DNA of 64,000 nt from Sphingomonas sp. RIT328 (GTDB lineage Bacteria; Pseudomonadota; Alphaproteobacteria; Sphingomonadales; Sphingomonadaceae), in assembly GCF_000632225.1 (NCBI RefSeq), contig NZ_JFYV01000008.1:38375-102374 (forward strand), in the 5' to 3' direction. Shown here in pieces: positions 50,999-61,399 of the stretch. The translations under genes were made by a program, and so were the position numbers. The notes beneath the pieces were generated by a model, which worked only from the letters and a program-made list of their open reading frames with translations, was not told where the DNA came from and did not search any database. How positions within the stretch are numbered: position 1 is the first letter of the stretch; each line of letters begins with the position of its first letter.

Positions 50999-51757
50999 TC
51001 AGCCGTAGGCGCGCCAGAAGAAGACCGCGGTCGTCGCGACCGTCACCAGCAGCGTCCAGCCGCGGATCACGCCCGGCGGCAGGCGGCGGCCGACGAGGGC
51101 GCCGAGATAGCCGCCGGCGATCGAGCCGATCATCATCGGCAGGCAGAGGGTCCATGCGACCATGCCGCTGGCGATGAAGACGATCGTCGCCGCGCTGTTG
51201 GCGACCGCGAGCATCAGCGTGCGCGGCGCGGCGAGCGCGGCGGGGCTGTCGCCGGTGAGCAATCCCCACATGGCGGTGAGCATCATGCCGACGCCGCCGC
51301 CGAAATAGCCGCCATAGATGCCGAGCAGCGCCTGCCCGGCGACGAGGCTGCGCGGCCCCGCGGCGAAGCGGGTGCTCAGCCAGTCGGAGGCATGGCGGCC
51401 GAGCGCGATCGCGATCGTCGCGGCGAGCAGCAGCCACGGCACGATGACGTCGAAGGCGCGCGCCGGCGTCCAGGCGAGCAGCAGGCTGCCGGCGAGGCCG
51501 CCGGCGAAGGTAATCGCGGACAGCGTGCGGATGCCGACCCCGCCGAGCGGCGCGAGCCCGCCGCGATAGGCCCAGGCGCTCGCCATCGCGCCGGGCTGGA
51601 CGGCGACGTTGCTGGTCGCATTGGCAATCGTCGAGGGCAGGCCGAGCGCGATCAGCGTCGGCATCGTCGCGAACGAGCCGCCCCCGGCGAGCGCGTTCAT
51701 CGCGCCGCCGACCATTCCTGCGCCCGCCGCGAAGGCGAGCGTCGCCGGATCAGCCAA
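50999..51757 (-). CDS. TauE/SafE (TSUP) family transporter
   Basis: A 252-residue membrane protein with about eight helices in two repeats. The family exports sulfite, sulfoacetate or related organosulfur anions. The N-terminal [19 protein letters not shown] and central [15 protein letters not shown] are the duplicated TSUP motifs. The start is TTG 51757, which overlaps the end of rlmN by 8 bp, so the two genes are coupled. There is no sulfur gene nearby to suggest a substrate. Confidence 0.85.
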   Translation of the reverse strand: MADPATLAFAAGAGMVGGAMNALAGGGSFATMPTLIALGLPSTIANATSNVAVQPGAMASAWAYRGGLAPLGGVGIRTLSAITFAGGLAGSLLLAWTPARAFDVIVPWLLLAATIAIALGRHASDWLSTRFAAGPRSLVAGQALLGIYGGYFGGGVGMMLTAMWGLLTGDSPAALAAPRTLMLAVANSAATIVFIASGMVAWTLCLPMMIGSIAGGYLGALVGRRLPPGVIRGWTLLVTVATTAVFFWRAYG

Positions 51758-52994
51758 GCGCGGCCATCTTCTCGTCGGCCTCGCGGTCGAGCTGCGCGCG
51801 GCTCTTCTTCTCGGCCGCGGTCTTGAGCTGGCCGCAGGCGGCGTCGATATCGCGGCCGCGCGGGGTGCGCACCGGCGCGGAGATGCCGCCCTGGAAGACG
51901 ATGTCGCTGAACCGCCGCACCCGCTCCGGCGTCGACGTGTCATAGGGCGCGCCGGGCCAGGGGTTGAACGGGATCAGATTGACCTTGGCGGGCAGGTCGT
52001 ATTTGCGCAGCAGCCGGACGAGCTCGTGCGCCTCGGCATCCGAATCGTTCTTGTCCTTGAGCATGACATATTCGAACGTGATGCGGCGGGCGTTGTTGGC
52101 GCCGGGATAATCGGCGCAGGCCTGCAACAGCTCCTCGATGCCGTATTTCTTGTTGAGCGGCACGATCTCGTCGCGCACCTCCTTGGTCACCGCGTGCAGC
52201 GACACGGCGAGGTTGACGCCGATCTCCTCGCCGGCGCGCGCCATCATCGGCACGACGCCGCTGGTGCTGAGCGTGATGCGGCGCTTGGAGAGGGCGAGGC
52301 CGTCGCCGTCCATCACCAGCTTGAGCGCATCGCGCACCGCGTCGAAATTGTAGAGCGGCTCGCCCATGCCCATCATCACGATATTGGTGAGCATCCGCCC
52401 TTCGGGCTGGCTCGGCCATTCGCCGAGCGCGTCGCGCGCGAGCATCACCTGGCCGACGATCTCGCCCGCGGTGAGGTTGCGGACGAGGCGCATCGTGCCG
52501 GTGTGGCAGAAGCGGCAGTTGAGCGTGCAGCCGACCTGGCTCGACACGCAGAGCGTGCCGCGATCGGCGTCGGGGATGAACACCGCCTCGTAATCCTGCC
52601 CGTCGGGCGAGCGCAGCAGCCATTTGCGCGTCCCGTCGGTCGACACCTGCGCCTCGACCACCTCCGGCCGGCCGATGACGAAGCGCTGCTCCAGCCACGG
52701 ATGCATCGTCTTGGAAATGTCGGTCATCGCCAAAAATTCGGTGGCGCCGCGATTGTAGAGCCAGTGCCAGATCTGCTTGCCGCGCAGCTTCGCCTGTCGC
52801 GGCTCCATGCCGGCATCGAGCAGCGTCTGGCGCAATGCGTCCTTGCCGAGGCCGATCAGGTCGATCCGCCCGTCCTCGCGGAAGGTCGGCGCGCGCGGCA
52901 CGGGCACGGGATCGATATGGCCCGGAATGGGCATCGGAGGAGCAACGCTGTCGAGCATCGCCGGCATATAGGCGAAAACGGTGCGATTTGCCAT
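51750..52994 (-). CDS. rlmN: 23S rRNA/tRNA adenine-C2 methyltransferase RlmN
   Basis: A radical-SAM enzyme of 414 residues (if ATG 52994 is used) that methylates C2 of A2503 in 23S rRNA and A37 in some tRNAs. The cluster motif is [11 protein letters not shown]; the other conserved Cys is near the C-terminus (DIDAACGQL). [14 protein letters not shown] is the SAM-binding segment. Several in-frame ATGs (52994, 52967, 52958, 52934) precede the conserved part and none has a clear ribosome site, so the N-terminus is uncertain. It ends inside the TauE/SafE gene start. Confidence 0.93.
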   Translation of the reverse strand: MANRTVFAYMPAMLDSVAPPMPIPGHIDPVPVPRAPTFREDGRIDLIGLGKDALRQTLLDAGMEPRQAKLRGKQIWHWLYNRGATEFLAMTDISKTMHPWLEQRFVIGRPEVVEAQVSTDGTRKWLLRSPDGQDYEAVFIPDADRGTLCVSSQVGCTLNCRFCHTGTMRLVRNLTAGEIVGQVMLARDALGEWPSQPEGRMLTNIVMMGMGEPLYNFDAVRDALKLVMDGDGLALSKRRITLSTSGVVPMMARAGEEIGVNLAVSLHAVTKEVRDEIVPLNKKYGIEELLQACADYPGANNARRITFEYVMLKDKNDSDAEAHELVRLLRKYDLPAKVNLIPFNPWPGAPYDTSTPERVRRFSDIVFQGGISAPVRTPRGRDIDAACGQLKTAAEKKSRAQLDREADEKMAALG

Positions 52995-53101
52995 GGTGTC
53001 GGATAAGCGCGCGTGATCCTGCGCCAGTCGAAGCGGAGGGCCCGGCGGAGCACCGTCGGACGGCGTGTGGAACCCTGCGCTCCTGCCGGCGCAGGAACGC
53101 C

Positions 53102-53569
53102 TCACCGCCCCGCGCAGGCCAGCGCCGCCGCGTCGATCGCGGTGGCGGCGCCGGCGAGGCGGTAGACGTCGGCGAAGGGGCGGCCGCCGGTGGCGACGGC
53201 TTCGATGCTCATGCTGCGGCCGGAACGCAGCGCGGCGAGGATGGCGCGGTCGCTGGGGCCGTCCGTCGCCCAGGCGTCGCGGTCGGTGGCGGCGAGGTCG
53301 AAGCGGCGCTCGCCGACGCTCAGCGTCACCCGCGCCGCGCGTTCGCGCGGGCGCGACAGGCGGATGTGCAGCGAGTTGCGCAGGCCGCGGCCCGGCCAGG
53401 TGGCGATGCTCGCCCAGCCGCCGGTGCGGCCTCCCGCCGCGACCGGGCGCGCGATCGCATAGCAGCGCGCCGGCGTGGCGTCGCGGAACGCGCCCCAGCC
53501 CTGATAGACGCCGATCGTCTCGCGCCCGGCGGGGGTGGCGGCAACCAAGACGGCGAGCAGCAGGCTCAT
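53102..53569 (-). CDS. Exported hypothetical protein
   Basis: A 155-residue protein with a signal peptide ([14 protein letters not shown], about 14). The mature part contains [41 protein letters not shown] and [14 protein letters not shown], the pattern of an 'invasion-associated locus B'-like small periplasmic domain, but I cannot be sure. Two Cys (36-region and ALACAGR at the end) may pair. Its ATG overlaps the stop of the histidine phosphatase gene (ATGA), so they form an operon. Confidence 0.65.
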   Translation of the reverse strand: MSLLLAVLVAATPAGRETIGVYQGWGAFRDATPARCYAIARPVAAGGRTGGWASIATWPGRGLRNSLHIRLSRPRERAARVTLSVGERRFDLAATDRDAWATDGPSDRAILAALRSGRSMSIEAVATGGRPFADVYRLAGAATAIDAAALACAGR

Positions 53570-54213
53570 GCGGGGGCGTGGCCGGTGCCGCGATGCGCGA
53601 TCGTCTCGACCCCGGCGGCGATGCAGGCGAGCGATCCCTGCGGCAGGCCGGCGGCGATCGGCGCGCCCCAGTCGGGATGCGGCGGCAGCCCGGTCATCAC
53701 CCCGCGCAGCACGCGGCTGCTGATGCCGTGCGAGATTACCAGCCGGTCGCCCGGATCGCCCGCGGTGTCGACGAGCCAGCCGGTGACGCGCGCGGCGATC
53801 TGCCGGTAATCCTCGCCGCCGGGGGCGGGGCGGAGCAGGCCGTCGGCGGTGACGATCGGGCCGACCGCGCCGGCCAGCTCCGCATAGCCGCGCCCGCCCC
53901 AGCTGCCCATGCCGATCTCGCCGAGCCGCGCATCGAGGCGGGCGCCATGCCAGTCGAGGTCGAGCAGCTCGGCGATCACCGCCAGCGTCTGCAAGGCGCG
54001 GCCGGTCGGCGAGGCCCACAGGGTCAGCGCCGGCCGCACGCCGAGCCGCTCGCGCAAGGCGCACCCGATCGCCTCGGCCTGCGCGAAGCCGGCGCGGGTG
54101 AGCGGCGTGTGCGCCGCGTCGCCCTGCAACCGCGCGGCGGCGTTGAACACGGTTTCGCCGTGGCGGGCGATGAAATCACGGCCGCGGCGCACGGTCGGGG
54201 CGGGGAGGGTCAT
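53566..54213 (-). CDS. Histidine phosphatase family protein
   Basis: A 215-residue phosphoglycerate-mutase-like phosphatase. The catalytic motif [11 protein letters not shown] (His18) is followed by [12 protein letters not shown], the acid Glu in [10 protein letters not shown] and the second His in [13 protein letters not shown]. Substrates in this family are varied (sugar phosphates, nucleotides, proteins); no neighbour decides. It is divergent from dnaN and coupled by ATGA overlap to the exported protein downstream. Confidence 0.88.
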   Translation of the reverse strand: MTLPAPTVRRGRDFIARHGETVFNAAARLQGDAAHTPLTRAGFAQAEAIGCALRERLGVRPALTLWASPTGRALQTLAVIAELLDLDWHGARLDARLGEIGMGSWGGRGYAELAGAVGPIVTADGLLRPAPGGEDYRQIAARVTGWLVDTAGDPGDRLVISHGISSRVLRGVMTGLPPHPDWGAPIAAGLPQGSLACIAAGVETIAHRGTGHAPA

Positions 54214-54327
54214 GCCGCGGGTGTCGGAGGGCGACCGGGCAAAAGCAACGGCTTTCGCATTTTCCCGCGCTCCACCCGCGCTAACGCCACGTTAACTGGA
54301 ATCGCCCGAGGGGTCGGCACGCTTGCT

Positions 54328-54395
54328 CCTACCCCTTTTTCATGGGTAGGACGGAGTGGAACACGCCCCGGACTCGGGGAATACCCGTTAGCGGG
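54328..54395 (+). promoter_or_regulatory. Three consecutive hairpins in the dnaN leader
   Basis: CCTACCC/GGGTAGG (54328-54334 with 54344-54350), CCCCG-GACT-CGGGG (54366-54379) and CCCG-TTAG-CGGG (54384-54395) lie in the 200 bp before dnaN; the last ends about 17 nt before the ATG. None has a T-run. They could control translation or message stability of the sliding clamp gene. Confidence 0.5.
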
Positions 54396-54412
54396 GGCAG
54401 GGGTTAGGATTC

Positions 54413-55528
54413 ATGAAGGCGACGATCGAACGCGCAACGCTGCTCAAGGGGCTGAGCCATGTCCAGTCGGTGGTGGAGCGGCGCAATACCATTCCGATCC
54501 TGTCGAACGTGCTGCTCGAGGCGACCGCCGAGGGCCAGCTGCGGATGATGGCGACCGACCTCGACCTCCAGATCAACGAATCGGTGATGGCCGCGGTCGA
54601 CCAGCCGGGATCGACGACGGTGTCGGCGCACACGCTGTTCGACATCGCGCGCAAGCTGCCCGACGGCAGCCAGGTGCAGCTTGCCGCGTCGGAAGGGCGG
54701 ATGTCGATCGTCGCGGGGCGCGCGCGCTTCAGCCTCGGCACGCTGCCGCGCGACGACTTTCCGGTGATCGCCGAGGGCGAGCTGCCGACGCAGTTCGAGA
54801 TTCCGGCGGAGACGCTCAAGCAGATCATCGACAAGACGCGCTTCGCCATCTCGACCGAAGAGACGCGCTATTATCTCAACGGCATCTTCCTGCACGTCCA
54901 GGACGATGCGGCCGAGCCGACGCTCAAGGCGGCGGCGACCGACGGCCATCGCCTCGCCCGCGTGACGCTGCCGCGGCCCGAGGGCGCGGCGGGGATGCCC
55001 GACGTGATCGTGCCGCGCAAATGCGTTGCCGAGCTGCGCAAGCTGCTCGACGAGGTCGACGGCTCGGTCGGCGTGTCGCTATCGGGGACCAAGATCCGCT
55101 TCGACCTGGGGCAGGCGATCCTCACCTCAAAGCTGATCGACGGCACCTTCCCCGATTATTCGCGCGTCATCCCGACCGCGAACGACAAGATCCTCAAGCT
55201 CGATCCGCGCAGCTTCGAAGAAGGCGTCGATCGCGTCTCGACGATCGCCACCGAAAAGACCCGCGCGGTCAAGATGGCGCTCGACCGCGACAAGATCACG
55301 CTGTCGGTGACCAGCCCGGAAAACGGCACCGCGGCGGAGGAAGTGCCCGGCGAATATGTCTCGCTGCCGTTCGAGATCGGCTTCAACAGCCGTTATCTGC
55401 TCGACATCCTGGGCCAGATCGACGGCGACGTGGTCGAGGTGCACCTCAACGACGCGGCGGCGCCGACGCTGATCCGCGAGAATGACAAGGCACCGGCGCT
55501 GTACGTGCTGATGCCGATGCGCGTCTGA
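54413..55528 (+). CDS. dnaN: DNA polymerase III beta sliding clamp
   Basis: A 371-residue DnaN: three clamp domains (about 1-120, 125-250, 255-371) with typical segments VVERRNTIPILSNVLLEA, GRARFSLGTLPRDDFPV and the C-terminal YVLMPMRV that forms part of the protein-binding cleft. It encircles DNA and tethers polymerase III. It is not next to dnaA or recF here, as is usual in alphaproteobacteria. The start follows GGGGTTAGGATTC. The lactonase gene starts directly after its stop. Confidence 0.96.
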   Translation: MKATIERATLLKGLSHVQSVVERRNTIPILSNVLLEATAEGQLRMMATDLDLQINESVMAAVDQPGSTTVSAHTLFDIARKLPDGSQVQLAASEGRMSIVAGRARFSLGTLPRDDFPVIAEGELPTQFEIPAETLKQIIDKTRFAISTEETRYYLNGIFLHVQDDAAEPTLKAAATDGHRLARVTLPRPEGAAGMPDVIVPRKCVAELRKLLDEVDGSVGVSLSGTKIRFDLGQAILTSKLIDGTFPDYSRVIPTANDKILKLDPRSFEEGVDRVSTIATEKTRAVKMALDRDKITLSVTSPENGTAAEEVPGEYVSLPFEIGFNSRYLLDILGQIDGDVVEVHLNDAAAPTLIRENDKAPALYVLMPMRV

Positions 55529-56566
55529 ATGACGCTCGACCGGCGCGCCCTGCTCGCCGGCATCGGTGCGAGCGTCGCCTTGCCCGCCGCCGCCGCGCCG
55601 CCGCGTGAGGGCGTCGCGGCGTCGTCGGACGGCGGCGCCTTCGCGCTCGGCGCGGCGGGCGGGGTGCGGCGGCTGGCGCTGCCGGACGGGCTCGAATGGA
55701 CGGTGCCGGACGGCACGGGGCGGCTCGCGGTCTTTTCCGGCAAGGCGGGCGGGCGGCTGATCGGCTTCGACGCCGGCTGGCGGTCGCGCGGCGCGGCGGC
55801 GACCGGCGGCCACGAGCCCGTCCATCTCGCGATCGCGCCCGATCGCTCGGTTGCCGCGGTGGCGGATTACAGCGGCGGGACGGTGTCGGTGCATCGGCTG
55901 CGCGACGGCGTGCCGGGAGCGGCGCAGATCGTCCGGCATCACGGCCGCGGACCCAATGCCGCGCGACAGGCGGAGCCGCATCCGCATTGGGTCGGCTTCG
56001 GCGGCGGCGGGCGCTGGCTCTATGCGGTCGACCTCGGCGCGGATGCGGTGTTCGCGCATCGCATCGTCGGCGGGCGGGTGGTCGATACGATGGTCGCATG
56101 GCAGGCGCCGCCGGGATCGGGGCCGCGGCATATCGCCTGGCACCCCGACGGGCCGCTCGCCTATCTGGTCAGCGAACTCGACAGCCGGCTGACGACGCTG
56201 CGGATCGAGGCGGACGGCCGGTTCACCACGATCGGCGCGCAGCCGACGCTGCCGGCGGGGCGGGAGGGCTATGTCGGCCATGTCGCGGTCGATGCGGCGG
56301 GCAAGCGGCTCTATGCCTCCAACCGCGGGCCGAATACGATCGCGGTGTTCGCGCTCGACGATCCGCTGCGACCGCGGCTGATCGAACAGGCGCCGTGCGG
56401 CGGCGACTGGCCGCGCTTCTTCCTGCTGCGGCCCGAGGCGGGTGAGATGCTCGTCGCCAACGAGCGCAGCCCGGCGATGGCGGTGCTGCCGCTGCTGCGC
56501 GACGGGCGGCTCGGCGCGGCGCGGGCGGGACCGGCGGTGCCGAAAGCGCGGTTCGCGGCCTGGTAG
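55529..56566 (+). CDS. Lactonase family beta-propeller protein (6-phosphogluconolactonase-like)
   Basis: A 345-residue seven-bladed propeller of the YbhE/Pgl lactonase family, which hydrolyses 6-phosphogluconolactone or other sugar lactones. HPHWVGFGGGGRWLYAVDLGAD, GPRHIAWHPDGPLAYLVSELDS and LYASNRGPNTIAVF are family blades. The N-terminus, DRRALLAGIGASVALPAAAA, looks like a Tat signal, so it may act in the periplasm; lactonase substrates made outside by sugar dehydrogenases would fit. Its ATG directly abuts the dnaN stop, suggesting coupling. Confidence 0.8.
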   Translation: MTLDRRALLAGIGASVALPAAAAPPREGVAASSDGGAFALGAAGGVRRLALPDGLEWTVPDGTGRLAVFSGKAGGRLIGFDAGWRSRGAAATGGHEPVHLAIAPDRSVAAVADYSGGTVSVHRLRDGVPGAAQIVRHHGRGPNAARQAEPHPHWVGFGGGGRWLYAVDLGADAVFAHRIVGGRVVDTMVAWQAPPGSGPRHIAWHPDGPLAYLVSELDSRLTTLRIEADGRFTTIGAQPTLPAGREGYVGHVAVDAAGKRLYASNRGPNTIAVFALDDPLRPRLIEQAPCGGDWPRFFLLRPEAGEMLVANERSPAMAVLPLLRDGRLGAARAGPAVPKARFAAW

Positions 56567-57200
56567 CTGGGCGAGGCGGTTTGTGCGCGCAGAGGCGCGG
56601 AGGGCGCGCAGGTGCTCCCGATCCTCGCCGGTATGCCTCGATCGATTTCCTGCGAGGACGCGAAGACGCCAAGGGCGCGCGGTGGAGAGCACGGACCGCA
56701 CCGGCGGCGAGGCAGGACGTCTTCGCGTCGTCGCGTGAACCCGTTCAGGCTTCCGGATCATCGGACCGACGGCCGCATACGTCGCTGCTCCGCGCCTCCG
56801 CGCCTCCGCGCCTCCGCGTGAACAAGCAGCATCGCGTGGTTAGGAATGGGCCGACGCGCATCGCGGCGTCGCTCGAGTCGGCCGCGCCGGCGAAGCAGGT
56901 TGTTGCACGCGGAGGCGCGGAGGCGCGGAGGCGCGGAGGGGCTCCGATCCGCGCCGGCGCGCCTCGATGGAGATTTCACGCAAAGACGCGAAGACGCGAA
57001 GACGCGAAGAGGGTGCGGCTGGGGCTGGCGTGTTCCTCTTATCTTGCCGGTAGAAAGCGTGGGCCGCGCCGGCGGCGGGGCGGGACATCTTCGCGTCTTC
57101 GCGTGAACTCACCTAGGCTCCGCCGGGAGATAAGCACGGAGCAGCGGCATAGCCGCCTCTCTGCGTCCTCCGCGCCTCTGCGCGAATACCCGAGATGACC
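56567..57200. repeat. Dense cluster of 8-bp-unit repeats between convergent genes
   Basis: Elements: A-form 56652-56674; A-form minus 56720-56740; G-form minus 56788-56823 (four units); G-form plus 56904-56940; A-form plus 56975-57011 (TTCACGC then AAAGACGC and GAAGACGC units); A-form minus 57089-57108; degenerate G-form minus 57156-57186. Orientations alternate, so neighbouring copies can pair. No gene is credible here. The cluster separates the lactonase gene from the convergent SGNH hydrolase gene. Confidence 0.8.
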
Positions 57201-58079
57201 TCAGCCGCGTTCGAGTTGCTCGCGGGCGACGAGTTGCAGCGAGGCGGCGAGGTCGGGGGAGAGGCCGAGTTCGTCGGCGGCGCGCTCGGTACGGCCGAGG
57301 GTGCGCGGATCGACGCCGGTGACGCGCCCGAAGACGAGCAGGGCTTCGAGATAATAGCCCGCGGCGCTGGCGTGGTATTGATCGTAGGTCCAGAAATTGG
57401 CCTGGCCGTAGCTGACCCCGTCATAGGGATTGGGATCGGCGATGCCGGCGGCGAAGGCGCGCAGCCACGCCTGGCCGACCGGGATGATGCCGCTCACCGC
57501 GGGATGCGTGCGGCGGGCGCGGTCGGCGGCGGCGCGCAGATCGTCGGCCATGGCGGCGATGCCGCGGCCGTACCAGTGGCCGCCGGGCAGATAGGTCTGA
57601 TCGGCGCGGCTCCACGTCGCCATCAGATTGACCCGCACCGCCGGATTGCGCCCGCGGAACAGATCGGTGAGCGCGCCGACGCTGCGGATGTAGCGCGCCG
57701 GATCGCCCGGCCGCTCGCGATCGAGCGTGCTATATTCCTGCAAGACGACGACGTCCCAGGCGCGGTCGAACAGATGCCGGCGCTGGTCGTAATGGAAGGC
57801 GAGGCTCTGCCCGCCCTGCGTCTCGAGGCTGACTGCGTAGCGCAGCCCGGCCTCCTCGGTGAATTCCTTGAACAGCGCCGGCACGCCGCCATAGCCCGCG
57901 CCGTTGAGATCGGTGACGGTGCCGGCATGCCAGTTGCGCACCGGGGAATGTTCGCCCTGGGTGAAGCTGTTGCCGATGAACAGGATGGTGCGCGGCAGCG
58001 TGACCGGCTGGGCCGCCGCCACGGTCGGCACGAACAGCGCCATCGCCCCTGCCACGATCATCGCCCGTATCGTCATCAT
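57201..58079 (-). CDS. Exported SGNH/GDSL-type hydrolase
   Basis: A 292-residue protein with a signal peptide (TVAAAQPV, about 24). The catalytic Ser is in FIGNSFTQG (block I) and the Asp/His pair in YDQYHASAAGYYLE (block V); VVVLQEYS and VNLMATWSRAD lie between. Members are esterases that deacetylate carbohydrates or lipids. ATG 58079 or 58076 follow a GGCGGGGGG tract. It is convergent with the lactonase gene and divergent from bioF. Confidence 0.82.
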   Translation of the reverse strand: MMTIRAMIVAGAMALFVPTVAAAQPVTLPRTILFIGNSFTQGEHSPVRNWHAGTVTDLNGAGYGGVPALFKEFTEEAGLRYAVSLETQGGQSLAFHYDQRRHLFDRAWDVVVLQEYSTLDRERPGDPARYIRSVGALTDLFRGRNPAVRVNLMATWSRADQTYLPGGHWYGRGIAAMADDLRAAADRARRTHPAVSGIIPVGQAWLRAFAAGIADPNPYDGVSYGQANFWTYDQYHASAAGYYLEALLVFGRVTGVDPRTLGRTERAADELGLSPDLAASLQLVAREQLERG

Positions 58080-58182
58080 CCCCCCGCCTTCGCCGCGTAG
58101 CGCGTCGTCTCTACCGGAGGCGGCGGGGCGATGACCAGCGCGGGATGATGGCGTGTCGCGTTCCATCGGCTAAAGGGCGGGG

Positions 58183-59277
58183 ATGCTGCAATTCTACCGC
58201 GACGATCTGGCTAGGCTGGCGGGCGCCGACCGGCTGCGGCGGCTGGTGCCGCGCGCCGGCGCCGATTTCACCTCGAACGATTATCTCGGCCTCGGCGACT
58301 CGGCGCGGCTGCGTGCGGCGGTGGCGGCGGCGCTGGATCGCGGCGTCGGGATCGGTTCGGGCGGGTCGCGCCTGCTGCGCGGTAACGATCCCGAACATGA
58401 GGCGCTGGAGGCGGAGGCGGCGGCCTATTTCGGTAGCGAGGCGGCGCTGTTCCTCGCCAATGGCTATGCCGCCAATGTCGCGGCGCTGGCGACGCTGCCG
58501 CAGCCGGGCGATCTGGTGATCCACGACACGCTGATCCACGCGAGCGCGCACGACGGCATGCGCCTCGGCCGCGCGCCGCGGGTGGCGGCGGCGCATAACG
58601 ATGTCGCGGCGTTCGAGGCGGCGATCCGCGACTGGCGGCGCGGCGGCGGGACGGGCACGCCGTGGATCGTCGTCGAGAGCCTCTACGGCATGGATGGCGA
58701 CCGCGCGCCGCTCGCCGATCTCGTCGCGCTCGCCGACCGCCATCAGGCTATGCTGATGATCGACGAGGCGCATGCGACGGGCGTGTTCGGCGACGGCGGG
58801 CGCGGGCTGGCGGCGGCGCTGCACGGGCGCGAGAACGTCGTCACGCTGCACACCTGCGGCAAGGCGCTCGGCGCGGAGGGCGGGCTGTTGTGCGTGCCGC
58901 GGCTGCTGCGCGACCATCTGGTCAACCGCGCGCGCGGCTTCATCTTCTCGACCGCGCCGTCGCCGCTGATCGCGGTGGCGGTGCGCGAGGCGCTGCGCAT
59001 CCTCGCCGACGAGCCCGAGCGGCAGGCGCGGCTCTGGGCGCGGATCGGCGTGGCGGAGGCGGCGCTGGACCGGGCGACGGGATCGCAGATCCTCCCCGTC
59101 TTCGTCGGGGCGGACGGCGCGGCGGTGGCGCTCGCCGCGCGCTGTCAGGCGGCGGGCTATGACGTGCGCGCGATCCGGCCGCCGACGGTGCCGGCGGGGA
59201 CGGCGCGGCTGCGCATCTCGATCACCTGCCACGTCGATGACGCGGCGATTCACGGACTGGCGGAGCTGTTGCGATGA
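58183..59277 (+). CDS. bioF: 8-amino-7-oxononanoate synthase
   Basis: A 364-residue PLP enzyme joining pimeloyl-ACP or -CoA with alanine in biotin synthesis. Landmarks: [21 protein letters not shown], the aspartate in [11 protein letters not shown], and the PLP Lys in [25 protein letters not shown] lies before the ATG at 58183. It is first in bioF-bioD-bioA, each joined by ATGA overlap. No bioB gene or biotin-responsive BirA site is apparent here. Confidence 0.94.
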   Translation: MLQFYRDDLARLAGADRLRRLVPRAGADFTSNDYLGLGDSARLRAAVAAALDRGVGIGSGGSRLLRGNDPEHEALEAEAAAYFGSEAALFLANGYAANVAALATLPQPGDLVIHDTLIHASAHDGMRLGRAPRVAAAHNDVAAFEAAIRDWRRGGGTGTPWIVVESLYGMDGDRAPLADLVALADRHQAMLMIDEAHATGVFGDGGRGLAAALHGRENVVTLHTCGKALGAEGGLLCVPRLLRDHLVNRARGFIFSTAPSPLIAVAVREALRILADEPERQARLWARIGVAEAALDRATGSQILPVFVGADGAAVALAARCQAAGYDVRAIRPPTVPAGTARLRISITCHVDDAAIHGLAELLR

Positions 59278-59897
59278 CGCGGACGATCGTAGTGACGGGC
59301 ACCGATACCGACATCGGCAAGACGGTGTTCGCCGCCGGCCTCGCCGCGGCGCTCGGGGCGACCTATTGGAAGCCGGTGCAGGCGGGGTTCGATCCCGCCG
59401 GCGACGGCGATGGCGACGTGGTGCGGCGGCTCGGCGTGACGCGGGTGCTGCCCGAGGCCTATCGGCTGGCGACGCCCTGTTCGCCCCATCGCGCCGCGGC
59501 GATCGACGGGGTGACGATCGATCCGGCGCGGCTCGCGCTGCCCTCGGTCGACGGTACGCTGGTGGTCGAGGGCGCGGGCGGCGTGCTGGTGCCGCTCGCC
59601 GGTGACCGGCTCTACGCCGACCAATTCGCGGCGTGGCAGGCGCCGGTGGTGCTGGTCGCGCGGACCGCGCTCGGCACGATCAACCACAGCCTGCTCAGCA
59701 TCGAGGCGTTGCGCCACCGCGGCGTGCCGATCCTCGGCATCGCCTTCGTCGGCGAGCCGGAGGAGGACAGCGAGGCGACGATCGCGGCGATCGGCCGGGT
59801 CAGGCGGCTCGGCCGGCTCGGTCGGGTCGCGCCGCTCGACGCCGCCACGCTGGCGCAGGCCTTCGCGGCCGGGTTCAGACCCGAGGATTTCGCATGA
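59274..59897 (+). CDS. bioD: Dethiobiotin synthetase
   Basis: A 207-residue ATP-dependent carboxylase that closes the ureido ring of dethiobiotin. The P-loop [16 protein letters not shown], substrate-binding [10 protein letters not shown], and [11 protein letters not shown] are all present. Start and stop share ATGA with bioF and bioA. Length is slightly short of E. coli BioD (225). Confidence 0.94.
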   Translation: MTRTIVVTGTDTDIGKTVFAAGLAAALGATYWKPVQAGFDPAGDGDGDVVRRLGVTRVLPEAYRLATPCSPHRAAAIDGVTIDPARLALPSVDGTLVVEGAGGVLVPLAGDRLYADQFAAWQAPVVLVARTALGTINHSLLSIEALRHRGVPILGIAFVGEPEEDSEATIAAIGRVRRLGRLGRVAPLDAATLAQAFAAGFRPEDFA

Positions 59898-61135
59898 CTT
59901 CGCCGATCTGGCATCCCTTCACCCAGCATGGGCTCGGCGAGCCGATCCCGACCGTGGTGCGCAGCGAGGGCGCGGCGCTGTTCACCCGCGACGGGCGGCG
60001 GATCGTCGATGCGATCTCGAGCTGGTGGGTGACGACGCACGGCCATCGCGAGCCGCGGATCATGGCGGCGATCGCCGCGCAGGCGGAGCGGCTCGACCAG
60101 ATCATCTTCGCCGGCTGGAGCCACGAGCCGGCCGAGGCGGTGGCGGCGGGGCTGCTGCGGCTGATGCCGCCGGCGCTGACGCGGGTGTTCTTCTCCGATT
60201 CGGGATCGACCGCGGTCGAGGTCGCGCTCAAGATGGCGCTCGGCTATTGGCTCAACCGGGGCGAGCCGCGGCACCGCATCCTGGTGCTCGAACACGGCTA
60301 TCACGGCGATACGATCGGGACGATGTCGGTCGGCGCGCGCGGCGCGTTCAACCGGGCGTACGAACCGTTGCTGTTCGACGTCGCGACCATTCCCTTTCCC
60401 GCAGCGGGGGCGGAGCAGGCGACGCTCGATGCGCTGGAGGCGGCGTGCCGCGCAGCGCCGGCGGCGCTGATCGTCGAGCCGCTGATCGTCGGCGCCGGGG
60501 GGATGCTGACCTATCCGTCGCATGTCCTCGCCGAGATGGCGGCGATCTGCGCGCGTCATGCCGTGCTGTTCATCGCCGACGAGGTGATGACCGGCTGGGG
60601 GCGGACGGGGACGCTGCTGGCGTGCGAGCAGGCGGGCGTGGTGCCCGACATCCTCTGCCTGTCGAAGGGGCTGACCGGCGGCGCGGTGCCTCTGGCGGTG
60701 ACGATGGCGCGCGAGCCGATCTATCAGGCGCATTACAGCGACGATCGCGCGCGGATGTTCTTCCACTCGTCGAGCTACACCGCCAATCCGATCGCCTGCG
60801 CGGCGGCGGCGGCGAACATCGCGATCTGGGAGGAGGAGCCGGTGCTGGCGCAGGTCGCCGATCTGGCGACGCGGCAGGCGGCGCGGCTGGCGGCCTTGCC
60901 GGGCGTGCGTCATCCGCGGGCGCTGGGGACGATCGCCGCGGTCGACCTGGGTCGCGACGGGGCGGACTATCTGTCGGCGCTGGGGCCGAAGCTGCTCGCC
61001 TTCTTCCGCGACCGCGACCTGCTGCTGCGGCCGCTCGGCAATACGATCTACGTCATGCCGCCCTATTGCATCGACGATGCCGAGCTCGACGCGATCTATG
61101 CTGCGATCGGCGAGGCTGCCGAACGCTTCGCCTGA
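59894..61135 (+). CDS. bioA: Adenosylmethionine-8-amino-7-oxononanoate aminotransferase
   Basis: A 413-residue class III PLP aminotransferase that makes 7,8-diaminononanoate using S-adenosylmethionine. Recognisable: WHPFTQH at the N-terminus, [44 protein letters not shown] and the PLP Lys in LSKGLTGG. The conserved N-terminal WHP(F/M)T sequence distinguishes it from other aminotransferases. It overlaps bioD by ATGA and is followed by a repeat-filled gap, ending the operon. Confidence 0.94.
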   Translation: MTSPIWHPFTQHGLGEPIPTVVRSEGAALFTRDGRRIVDAISSWWVTTHGHREPRIMAAIAAQAERLDQIIFAGWSHEPAEAVAAGLLRLMPPALTRVFFSDSGSTAVEVALKMALGYWLNRGEPRHRILVLEHGYHGDTIGTMSVGARGAFNRAYEPLLFDVATIPFPAAGAEQATLDALEAACRAAPAALIVEPLIVGAGGMLTYPSHVLAEMAAICARHAVLFIADEVMTGWGRTGTLLACEQAGVVPDILCLSKGLTGGAVPLAVTMAREPIYQAHYSDDRARMFFHSSSYTANPIACAAAAANIAIWEEEPVLAQVADLATRQAARLAALPGVRHPRALGTIAAVDLGRDGADYLSALGPKLLAFFRDRDLLLRPLGNTIYVMPPYCIDDAELDAIYAAIGEAAERFA

Positions 61136-61197
61136 CCGGCCGCGATGGCCGCCTCATCATTGCGATGGGGATCGAGTGCTCGCTCCGGAGCGCGACA

Positions 61198-61388
61198 CCT
61201 CCGCGCCTCCGCGTGAACCCACGTCTGCTTCGTTTTCTGGGAAGAAGAGAGGGTTTACGCGAAGACGCGACGACGCGAAGGGTTTTGGCTCACGCGGAGG
61301 CGCGGAGTAGAGAAGGGATCGGGCCGCGCTTGTGGCTTACCCCCTGCGCTCTGACAGGAACGCAGCACCTGCGCGTCTTCGCGTGAAC
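61198..61388. repeat. 8-bp-unit repeats between convergent operons
   Basis: G-form minus 61198-61217, A-form plus 61254-61280, G-form plus 61289-61307, and A-form minus 61373-61388, in a palindromic order (minus, plus, plus, minus). They occupy most of the 264-bp gap between bioA and the convergent dehydrogenase gene. Nothing else seen. Confidence 0.8.
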
Positions 61389-61399
61389 CCTGATGCTCG

